Assembly (NCBI GenBank): GCA_022822365.1
Contig: JAJEBV010000006.1
Coordinates: forward strand, 124,001 to 188,000
DNA length: 64,000 nucleotides
Reading direction: 5' to 3'
DNA from: Thermoanaerobaculia bacterium
GTDB lineage: Bacteria > Acidobacteriota > Thermoanaerobaculia > Multivoradales > Multivoraceae
The notes beneath the pieces were generated by a model, which was not told the origin of the DNA, searched no databases, and was given only the letters and a program-made list of their open reading frames with translations. Shown in pieces: positions 25,589 to 32,702 of this stretch (the first letter of the stretch is position 1; each line of letters starts with the position of its first letter). The position numbers and the translations under genes were made by a program.

Positions 25589-26367
25589 CCCAGTGCTCCC
25601 GCGAGACCGGGCAGGACCCCGTCGCCGGCATCCAGCGACTCTCCGTCCGTCAGGTCGGCGGTGAGCGGCGTGATCGAGATGAAGCCGTCCCTGATCGCCG
25701 CCGCGTCCGTGTCGTCGAGGCGCTCCGGGTCCGGCTTGCCGACGATCCAGTACATCGTCCCGCCCCGCGGATCCGCCTGCTCGACGACCGTGTTGCGGTA
25801 GGGCCGCCGGCCGAGCCGCGCGACCCTGACCCCGCGGGGCGGATCGAACGGGAAGTTCACGTTGAGCAGCATGCGCTCGGGAATCCCCTGCTCGGCCAGG
25901 GAGACGATCGCGCGGGCCGCCAGCGCCGCGGCCCGTTCCATGTCGGCGCGCCGGGCCTTCCGGTACTCCTGGGAAAAGGCGATCGCCGGCACGCCGGCCA
26001 GCCGCCCCTCGAGCGCCGCGCCTACTGTGCCGCTGTGGGTCACGTCGTCGCCCAGGTTGACCCCCATGTTGACCCCCGAAACGAGCAGGTCGGGAGGCCG
26101 GTCGAGCAGCGAGTGAACCGCCAGGTTGACGCAATCGGAGGGCGTGCCGTCGACCGCGAACCATCCCTCCCCTACCCGCTTCGCGCGCAGCGGACGGAAC
26201 AGGGTCAGCGCCTGGCTGCAGCCGCTCTGCTCGTGCTGCGGTGCCACCACCTGGTAGGAGATCGGCCCTCTTGAAGTTGAAGCCCCGTCGAGAGCCGCGG
26301 CAAGACAGCGCAGACCAGGCGCATCGACGCCGTCGTCGTTCGTCAGGAGCAGTCTGGTGGCGCTCAT
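25585..26367 (-). CDS. surE: 5'/3'-nucleotidase SurE
   Basis: Metal-dependent phosphatase acting on nucleoside monophosphates. 260 aa. N-terminal LLLTNDDGVDAPGL carries the metal-binding Asp pair; VSGVNMGVNLGDDVTHSGTV carries the family Asn and Ser/Thr; LNVNFPF follows. ATG overlaps the mtnP stop (ATGA at 26364-26367), and its own stop overlaps pcm (TTGA). Confidence 0.96.
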   Translation of the reverse strand: MSATRLLLTNDDGVDAPGLRCLAAALDGASTSRGPISYQVVAPQHEQSGCSQALTLFRPLRAKRVGEGWFAVDGTPSDCVNLAVHSLLDRPPDLLVSGVNMGVNLGDDVTHSGTVGAALEGRLAGVPAIAFSQEYRKARRADMERAAALAARAIVSLAEQGIPERMLLNVNFPFDPPRGVRVARLGRRPYRNTVVEQADPRGGTMYWIVGKPDPERLDDTDAAAIRDGFISITPLTADLTDGESLDAGDGVLPGLAGALG

Positions 26368-27254
26368 CGGTCGTCATCACCCAGCAGCCGGCCGACAATC
26401 GGTGCGAGGTCGCGCCGTACGGACGCCGGCACAATCGCCGGATCGGTGATCAGGGCGTGCTCCAGCGCGTTGACGCAGGGACACGCTCCGGGCCGGCGCT
26501 CAGCCGGCAGCGACTCGACGATCCGGGCCACCGCGGCCTGGGCGGTGCGCGCGTTCTGCCGCAGGACCGCGAGCACGGCCTCGACCGTCACGTCCTCTTC
26601 CTCCTCGTGCCAGCAGTCGTAGTCGGTGATCAGGGCCAGGGTCGCGTAGCAGATCTCCGCCTCACGGGCGAGTTTGGCCTCCTGCAGGTTCGTCATGCCG
26701 ATCACGTCCGCGCCCCAGTCCCTGTACATGAAGGACTCGGCGCGTGTCGAGAACTGAGGCCCCTCCATGCACACGTAGACGCCGCCGCGATGGACCACCG
26801 CGCCGGCCGCGGCCGCCTGATCGGCGCAGACCTCCATCAGTTGCGGACAGATCGGATCGGCGAAGGCGACGTGGGCCGCCAGCCCGTTGCCGAAGAAGGT
26901 GTCCGGGCGATGCCGGGTACGGTCGATGAACTGGTCCGGCACCACGATGTGGGTCGGCTCGTAGCGCCGCCGCAGCGAACCGACCGCGGAAAGCGAGATC
27001 AACCACTCCACCCCAAGGGTCTTGAAGGCGTAGATGTTGGCGCGAAAGTTCAGCTCGCTGGGCAGGATGCGGTGGCCGCGGCCGTGGCGGGCCAGAAACG
27101 CCACGGACCGGCCCCGCAGCTCCCCGAGCACGAAGACCTCCGACGGGCTTCCGAACGGCGTCTCGATCCGCCGCTCCTCCTGGACCTCGAGCTCCTCCAT
27201 GCCGTAGAGGCCGGAGCCGCCGATGATTCCGATCGGACAGCCGTCGACGTTCAC
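26364..27254 (-). CDS. mtnP: S-methyl-5'-thioadenosine phosphorylase
   Basis: Phosphorolysis of methylthioadenosine to adenine and methylthioribose-1-phosphate (methionine and purine salvage). 296 aa. IGIIGGSGLYGM, FLARHGRGHRILPSELNFRA, VYVCMEGPQFSTRAES, GADVIGMTNLQEAKLAREAE and TDYDCWHEEE are typical of MTAP; the NLQEAKLAREAE part separates it from inosine/guanosine phosphorylases. GTG start (27252-27254) overlaps the Gfo/Idh stop (GTGA). The adenine it releases is the substrate of apt three genes downstream. Confidence 0.94.
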   Translation of the reverse strand: MNVDGCPIGIIGGSGLYGMEELEVQEERRIETPFGSPSEVFVLGELRGRSVAFLARHGRGHRILPSELNFRANIYAFKTLGVEWLISLSAVGSLRRRYEPTHIVVPDQFIDRTRHRPDTFFGNGLAAHVAFADPICPQLMEVCADQAAAAGAVVHRGGVYVCMEGPQFSTRAESFMYRDWGADVIGMTNLQEAKLAREAEICYATLALITDYDCWHEEEEDVTVEAVLAVLRQNARTAQAAVARIVESLPAERRPGACPCVNALEHALITDPAIVPASVRRDLAPIVGRLLGDDDR

Positions 27255-28240
27255 GCGCCGGCGCCCCCGGCGATCGTCGAGTTCACGAGAAGCGCCGTCT
27301 CCAGTGCCCGCCGACCGGCCGCGCCGTCGACGAACGGCGCTTCGCCGCCGGCGCAGCGGTCGAGAAACGCCTCGAGTTCGAGTCGCAACGGCTCGCCGCC
27401 CTCGACCTTGAGATCGGCGGCCAGGATCCGCCCCGCCGGCCCGCCGGCCGACACTGCGTCTCCGCCGGCAGCCGCCTCCTCGCCGCGCACGCGCCGCGCG
27501 CCCCGCACCGTCTGCTTCTGGTAGTCGAGCGAGAAGTAGCGATCCTCGAAGAAGACCCGTAACTGGCGCACACGCTCGGCCGAGACGCGGGACGCGGTCA
27601 GGTTCGCCACGCAACCGGACTCGAGCTCGATCCGCGCGTCCGCGATGTCGACCCGGTCCGACAGGACGTCGATCCCGACCGCCCGCACCTCCCGCACCGG
27701 ACTCGGGTCCAGGGCGTGGAGGATCTGCAGGTCGTGGATCATCAGGTCGAGGACGACGTCGACATCCAGACTGCGCGGGCTGAACGGCGACATCCGTTCC
27801 ACTTCGACGAAGCGGGGCGCGAGCCCCAGCGCCAGCAGTTGCTGGACGGCGGGATTGTAGAACTCGACATGCCCCACCGCCAGGACGACGCCCCGGGACG
27901 CGGCCACCGTGATCAGAGCATCCGCCACGTCGAGATCCGCCGCGATCGGCTTCTCCACCAGGACGTGAACGCCGGCCTCGATGAGGCGCGCCGACACGTC
28001 GAGGTGATCGACCGTGGGCACCGCGACGACGGCGACGTCCACGGCGTTCCGAATCTCGTCGATCCCGGCCGCCACCGAAGCGCCATGCTCGAGCGCGACA
28101 CCCTCGGCCCGCGACGGATCCGCGTCGACGACGAGCACCGAGTCCGACCCCAGCAGGCGGGCCAGGAGGCGCACATGGTGGCGTCCCATTGCGCCGGCGC
28201 CGACTACGGCGGCCCGGACGGTCTCTTTCCGGTCCTTCAC
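27251..28240 (-). CDS. Gfo/Idh/MocA-family NAD-dependent dehydrogenase
   Basis: 329 aa. N-terminal Rossmann fold (AAVVGAGAMGRHHVRLLARL, VVDADPSRAEG, VAVPTVDHLDVSARLIEAG) with the family EKPIA motif, and a C-terminal alpha/beta domain with DLMIHDLQILHALD (the His-containing helix). It overlaps lpxA through GTGA (28237-28240). In Acidithiobacillus the lpxA-linked Gfo/Idh protein GnnA oxidises UDP-GlcNAc at C3 for amide-type lipid A; this gene may be similar, but the aminotransferase partner GnnB is not in the window. Other sugar substrates are possible. Confidence 0.88.
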   Translation of the reverse strand: MKDRKETVRAAVVGAGAMGRHHVRLLARLLGSDSVLVVDADPSRAEGVALEHGASVAAGIDEIRNAVDVAVVAVPTVDHLDVSARLIEAGVHVLVEKPIAADLDVADALITVAASRGVVLAVGHVEFYNPAVQQLLALGLAPRFVEVERMSPFSPRSLDVDVVLDLMIHDLQILHALDPSPVREVRAVGIDVLSDRVDIADARIELESGCVANLTASRVSAERVRQLRVFFEDRYFSLDYQKQTVRGARRVRGEEAAAGGDAVSAGGPAGRILAADLKVEGGEPLRLELEAFLDRCAGGEAPFVDGAAGRRALETALLVNSTIAGGAGA

Positions 28241-29049
28241 GAGCGGGCGCCGCGGGCGCCGCGCCGCGCCGAGCGGATGAAGCCCCGGTCGGAACTCCTG
28301 ATGAAGGCGACCAGGGCATCGACATCGGCGTGGCCGGCGTGCTCGGCGTCGAGCTCCTCGAGCGCCTGGGTCGTGTTTCTCCGCGAACGGGTGAGCACCC
28401 GCACCGCCCGCTCGATCGAGCGGATGTCCTCCGCCGACTTGCCCTTGCGCTCGAGTCCGATGCGGTTGACTCCCATGCAGGCCGGCTTGATTCCCACCGT
28501 GATGCAGAACGGCAGCGCGTCCATCGTGATCACGGAGTAGCCGCCGATGTAGGCATGCCGGCCGACGCGACAGAACTGGTGGACGGCCGAGAAGGCGCCG
28601 ATCGTGGCATCGTCCTCGACCTCCACGTGACCGGCCAGGGTGCCGCCGTTCGTGAACACCGTCCGGCTGCCGACCTGACTGTCGTGGCCGACGTGGGTCT
28701 GCGTCATGAACAGGTTGTCGTCGCCGATGCGGGTGATGCCGCCGCCGAAGGCCGTGCCCCGGTTGACCGTCGAGAACTCGCGGAACTGGTTGCGGTCGCC
28801 GATCACGAGCCGGCTCGACTCGCCCTCGTACTTGAGGTCCTGCGGGTCGAATCCGATCGCGGCGTAGGGAAAGACCCGGTTCGCCCGTCCCAGAACCGTG
28901 TCGCCGAGGACCGTCGCGTGGGCGCCGATCTCCGTGTCGTCGCCGATCCGGACGCCGGCCCCGATCACCGCACAGGCGCCGACGACCACGCCGTCGCCCA
29001 GGTCGGCCGAGCGATCGACGATCGCCGTTTCGTGAATTCTCGACGTCAT
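28237..29049 (-). CDS. lpxA: UDP-N-acetylglucosamine acyltransferase (or GlcNAc3N variant)
   Basis: First step of lipid A synthesis: moves a 3-hydroxyacyl chain from ACP to the C3 position of UDP-GlcNAc. 270 aa; left-handed beta-helix with many hexapeptide repeats (IHETAIVDRSADLGDGVVVG, VIGAGVRIGDDTEIGAHATV). Motifs: NQFREFSTVNRGT, THVGHDSQVG (catalytic His), AVHQFCRVG, IKPACMGVNRIGLERKG. ATG at 29047-29049, 25 bp after fabZ. Confidence 0.96.
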   Translation of the reverse strand: MTSRIHETAIVDRSADLGDGVVVGACAVIGAGVRIGDDTEIGAHATVLGDTVLGRANRVFPYAAIGFDPQDLKYEGESSRLVIGDRNQFREFSTVNRGTAFGGGITRIGDDNLFMTQTHVGHDSQVGSRTVFTNGGTLAGHVEVEDDATIGAFSAVHQFCRVGRHAYIGGYSVITMDALPFCITVGIKPACMGVNRIGLERKGKSAEDIRSIERAVRVLTRSRRNTTQALEELDAEHAGHADVDALVAFIRSSDRGFIRSARRGARGARS

Positions 29050-29074
29050 GGGCCGCGCCGCGGTCCGCGGTCCT

Positions 29075-29560
29075 TCAGGGCGCCACCATCGTGGACGTGC
29101 AGACGGCCTCCACCGCGAGCTCCCCGTCGACCGTGGCCCGGCCCCGGAAGCGGGAGTGGACGGTGCGCAGGCGCAGCGACTCCACCTCCATCCGCAGTTG
29201 ATCGCCGGGTACGACAGGACGGCGGAAGCGGGCCCTCTCGATGCCGGAAAAGAAGAGAACCCGGCGGTCCCGGTCCTCGATCTCGTGCAGCAGCAGCAGA
29301 CCCGCCGTCTGCGCCATTGCCTCGATCACCAGAACTCCGGGCATGATCGGATTCCCCGGGAAGTGGCCGTCGAAGAACGGCTCGTTGCGGGTCACGTTCT
29401 TGATCGCCACCACCCGCTCCCCCGGCACCAGCTCCAGCACCCGGTCGACCAGGAGGATCGGATAACGGTGCGGCAGCACGCTCGCGATCCAGCGCGAGTC
29501 GAACGGTCCGAGCGGCGCACGAACGCCGGTGTCGCCGGTTTCCTCCCGTTCCCTGCTCAC
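29075..29560 (-). CDS. fabZ: 3-hydroxyacyl-ACP dehydratase
   Basis: Dehydrates 3-hydroxyacyl-ACP in fatty-acid elongation, sharing the hydroxyacyl-ACP pool with lpxD and lpxA. 161 aa hot-dog fold. [16 protein letters not shown], then [20 protein letters not shown] with catalytic His and the following EAMAQ Glu, then [21 protein letters not shown] start overlaps lpxD (GTGA at 29557-29560). Confidence 0.97.
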   Translation of the reverse strand: MSREREETGDTGVRAPLGPFDSRWIASVLPHRYPILLVDRVLELVPGERVVAIKNVTRNEPFFDGHFPGNPIMPGVLVIEAMAQTAGLLLLHEIEDRDRRVLFFSGIERARFRRPVVPGDQLRMEVESLRLRTVHSRFRGRATVDGELAVEAVCTSTMVAP

Positions 29561-30648
29561 GTCTCGTCTCCTCCGTCCGCCGCCGGATCGTCGCGGCCAC
29601 CGCGTCCTGCCGATTCGAGTTCGCCCACCCGTCGCTCAAGCGCCCTGAGCGCGCTGCGCATCGCCGGCAGGCGCGACTGTAGCGCGTTCCGCCGGCGCCA
29701 GGCGGCGATCGGTACCGCGGGTATGCCCGCGACCTGCCGGCCATCCTCGACCTCCTGGAACACCGCCGACTTGGCCGCCACCTGCACGCCGTCGCCGATC
29801 CTGAAATGGCCGGCGACCCCCGCCTGTCCCGCCAGGAGCACCCGATCGCCGATGCGGCTGCTGCCGGACACGCCTACCTGGCCGCAGAGGATGCAGCCCT
29901 GGCCGATCTGCGCGTTGTGGCCGATCTGCACGAGGTTGTCGATCTTCGTTCCGCGACCGATCGTGGTGGTGTCGAAGGTGGCCCGATCCACGGCCGAGTT
30001 GGCGCCGATCTCCACGTCGTCCCCGATCACGACGACGCCGACCTGGGGCAACTTGACCTGGAAGGCGGCTCCCGCGCCCTCCGCGAACCCGAAGCCGTCC
30101 GCGCCCAGGACGACACCGGAGTGCACGACCACCCGCTCGCCGATACGCGTGCCGTCGTAGACCACGACGTGGGGATGGAGCACGGTGCCGGCGCCCAGAC
30201 TGCAGCCGCGGCCTACCACGGTGTGGGCGCCGATCACCACGCCCGAACCGAGCGTCGAGCCCTCGCCGACCACGGCGAATGCGTCGACGCGGGCGGTGTG
30301 GTCGACCTGGGCGGAAGCGTCGACACAGGCCGTTTCGTGAACGCCGGGCACCACCTCGGGAACCGGAAAGAGGGCCGTCATCAGGTCGGCCAGGGCCCGG
30401 TAGGCGTCGTCGCAGAGCACCAGATCGCTGCGGAGATCGGCGAGCGTTTCGGGAGACAGGTCCCTGGACACCAGCAGCGCACCGGCCTTCGAAGCGAGCG
30501 CCTGGTCGCGGTACCGGGGATTGGTCAGAAAGGAGAGATCACCGGGGCCCGCGGCCAACAGGGTGGCTATGCCGTCGATCGGCCGATCCGGATCGCCCTC
30601 GAGGTCAGCTCCAACCATCGCGGCAAGATCGGCGAGGCGGTGGGTCAC
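29557..30648 (-). CDS. lpxD: UDP-3-O-(3-hydroxyacyl)glucosamine N-acyltransferase
   Basis: Third step of lipid A synthesis. 363 aa: N-terminal uridine-binding domain ([16 protein letters not shown]), left-handed beta-helix of hexapeptide repeats (about 100-320) with [28 protein letters not shown] and the catalytic His in [12 protein letters not shown], and a C-terminal helix extending into a charged tail. GTG start (30646-30648); it is the first gene of the minus run and faces the divergent beta-propeller gene, so the promoter lies in 30649-30752. Confidence 0.95.
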   Translation of the reverse strand: MTHRLADLAAMVGADLEGDPDRPIDGIATLLAAGPGDLSFLTNPRYRDQALASKAGALLVSRDLSPETLADLRSDLVLCDDAYRALADLMTALFPVPEVVPGVHETACVDASAQVDHTARVDAFAVVGEGSTLGSGVVIGAHTVVGRGCSLGAGTVLHPHVVVYDGTRIGERVVVHSGVVLGADGFGFAEGAGAAFQVKLPQVGVVVIGDDVEIGANSAVDRATFDTTTIGRGTKIDNLVQIGHNAQIGQGCILCGQVGVSGSSRIGDRVLLAGQAGVAGHFRIGDGVQVAAKSAVFQEVEDGRQVAGIPAVPIAAWRRRNALQSRLPAMRSALRALERRVGELESAGRGGRDDPAADGGDET

Positions 30649-30752
30649 GAAGCGAGCCTACCGGAAGCGCGGCACGCTCAGCGGCGAAGCGGATACGATG
30701 CGCAACGATTCCTAGCCAACGCTTCCTTCCTGCGACCGGGAGGTCCGATTCG

Positions 30753-32123
30753 ATGAAGAGTGCGACAGCGCCCCGACACCGAAGCCACACCGTCATCCTC
30801 GCGGCGATCGCCTGCGCCGCGCTCTGCGCCGGCGCGGCTGCCGCGACCGACAACTGGCCCCAGTTCCGCGGCCCGGGCATGAACCCGGCCGTCTCCGACA
30901 ATCCCGCCCTGCCGGACCGCTGGAGCCAGACGGAGAACGTCGAGTGGGTCGCCGAGATCCCCGGGCTCGGCTGGTCCAGTCCGATCGTCTGGGGCAACCG
31001 GGTGTTCCTGACGACCGCCGTTTCCGAAGGCGAGTTCGAACGCCCCCAGGCCGGTCTCTACGCCGCCCGCGGCCGCAGCGAACCGCCGCAGGCGCAGCAC
31101 GACTGGCGCGTGTACTGCCTGGAACTGTCGACCGGCGAAGTGCTCTGGGAACGCTCGGTCAAGGCCGGCATACCCGAGTTCCCGCGCCACCAGAAGCAGA
31201 CGTACGCCTCCGAGACGCCGACCACCGACGGCGAACGCGTCTACGCGCGCTTCGGCGACCTCGGTGTCTACGCCTTCACGATGGAAGGCGAAGCCGTATG
31301 GAGCTTCGACACGCCCTACCGCCCGACCATGTGGGACTACGGCTCCGCCTCCTCGCCCGTGCTGCACGACGACCTGCTGATCATCCTCTACGACAACGAG
31401 GAAGAGTCCTGGATCGCCGCTCTCGACAAACACACCGGCGAAGAGCGCTGGCGGACCAGCCGGGAAGAGGTGTCGAGCTGGGCAACGCCGTTCGTCTGGG
31501 CGAACGAAGCCCGCACCGAGATCGTCACGAGCGGCAAGAACCGCATCCGCTCGTACGGCCTGGACGGCGAAGTGCTGTGGGAGATGGACGGCCGCATGTC
31601 GTGGGCGGCCATCGCCACCCCGTTCGCGGCTCACGAGATGGTCTACGTCAACTCCGGCTACTTCCAGGATCAGCGCCGGCCGGTCTTCGCCATCCGTCCG
31701 GGGGCGCTGGGCGACATCACCCTGGAAGGTGACGCGACGGAGAGCGAGTTCGTCGCCTGGCACCAGCCCAAAGCCGGTAACTACAACACGTCGCCTCTGG
31801 TCTACAAGGGCGTCTACTACAGCCTGCTGGACCGCGGCTTCTTCGAAGCGTACGACGCGCTGAACGGCGAGCCTGTGTACGGCCGGAAGCGCGTGGCGCC
31901 CCGGGGCGGCGCCAGCTTCACGTCATCTCCGTGGGCCTACAACGACCGCGTGTTCGCGCTCAGCGAGCAGGGCGACACGTACGTGATCCGCGCCGGCTCG
32001 GAGTACGAGGTACTCCACATGAACAGCCTCGACGAGATGGCGATGGCGTCGCCGGCGGTCGCCGGCGACCGGCTGCTGATCCGCACCCGGTCGAAGCTCT
32101 ACAGCATCCGCAGCGCGGACTAG
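30753..32123 (+). CDS. Secreted PQQ-like beta-propeller protein
   Basis: 456 aa with a Sec signal peptide (about 1-31). The mature part starts NWPQFRGPGMNPAVS, then shows repeated beta-propeller blades: GWSSPIVWGNRVFLTTAV, YCLELSTGEVLWERSV, GERVYARFGDLGVYAF, IAALDKHTGEERWRTS, VYVNSGYF, SPAVAGDRLLIRT. The TGEVLWE/TGEERW units are the PQQ/BamB-type blade signature. No lipobox is convincing. A GGGAGG lies 9 nt before the ATG. The gene sits in the opposite direction inside the ompH-lpxD junction, and its stop is only 5 bp from the ompH stop. Function unknown. Confidence 0.9.
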   Translation: MKSATAPRHRSHTVILAAIACAALCAGAAAATDNWPQFRGPGMNPAVSDNPALPDRWSQTENVEWVAEIPGLGWSSPIVWGNRVFLTTAVSEGEFERPQAGLYAARGRSEPPQAQHDWRVYCLELSTGEVLWERSVKAGIPEFPRHQKQTYASETPTTDGERVYARFGDLGVYAFTMEGEAVWSFDTPYRPTMWDYGSASSPVLHDDLLIILYDNEEESWIAALDKHTGEERWRTSREEVSSWATPFVWANEARTEIVTSGKNRIRSYGLDGEVLWEMDGRMSWAAIATPFAAHEMVYVNSGYFQDQRRPVFAIRPGALGDITLEGDATESEFVAWHQPKAGNYNTSPLVYKGVYYSLLDRGFFEAYDALNGEPVYGRKRVAPRGGASFTSSPWAYNDRVFALSEQGDTYVIRAGSEYEVLHMNSLDEMAMASPAVAGDRLLIRTRSKLYSIRSAD

Positions 32124-32128
32124 CCCGG

Positions 32129-32680
32129 CTACTCCGCGGGGGTCGCCGGGTAGGCGGCGTTGTAGCGCTCGATGATCAGGTTCGTGATGTCCGCGGCGTC
32201 GGCCGCGAACAGCAGGCCTCCCTGGAACTTGTTGAAGATCGCGGTGTAGCCGAACTCTCGCCCGACCTGGGAGATGATCGGCAGCACCGCCTGCTCGATC
32301 TCGCCGAATCTCTCGCCCTGCACCTTCTGCATCTCGCGGTTCGCGTCGTCCTGGGCGCGGCGCAGGTCGATCGTCATGTCCTCGAGCTGCTTCTCGAGCT
32401 CGGCCAGGCGGTCCTCGGCCAGCGTCAGCCGGCCGTCGTTGTACTGCTTCTGGAGCGCCGCCAACTGCTCCTGCCTGCCGGTGAGCTCCGCCTGCTTCGC
32501 GTCCCGGAGTTGCGTGAGTTCCTGAACCGCGATCTGGCCGCGCGCCGATTCCTGCAGGAGGCGCTCGACCTCGACCACGGCGATCTTGCTCTGGGCGGCG
32601 GCCGGCCCGGCCATGAGGGCGCCCGCGATGACCAGGGCGGTCACCGCGGCCGCGCGGAATCCGAGGGTTTTCAGGTTCAT
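32129..32680 (-). CDS. ompH: OmpH/Skp-family periplasmic chaperone
   Basis: Periplasmic holdase for unfolded outer-membrane proteins. 183 aa with a signal peptide (about 1-29, ending GPAAAQS). The mature N-terminus KIAVVEVERLLQES is the Skp first strand; the middle (about 50-130) is a long charged coiled coil (LAALQKQYNDG, LAELEKQLEDMTIDLRR); the C-terminus returns to the body (GYTAIFNKFQGGLLFA). ATG start, 22 bp after bamA, as in most diderms. Confidence 0.94.
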   Translation of the reverse strand: MNLKTLGFRAAAVTALVIAGALMAGPAAAQSKIAVVEVERLLQESARGQIAVQELTQLRDAKQAELTGRQEQLAALQKQYNDGRLTLAEDRLAELEKQLEDMTIDLRRAQDDANREMQKVQGERFGEIEQAVLPIISQVGREFGYTAIFNKFQGGLLFAADAADITNLIIERYNAAYPATPAE

Positions 32681-32702
32681 CTTCGTAGTTCTCCGTGAGG
32701 CG

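Noticed and set aside
28237-30648. Regular short spacing of codons in lpxA/lpxD looking like a repeat array
   Set aside because: This is the coding pattern of the hexapeptide beta-helix, not a CRISPR or DNA repeat array.
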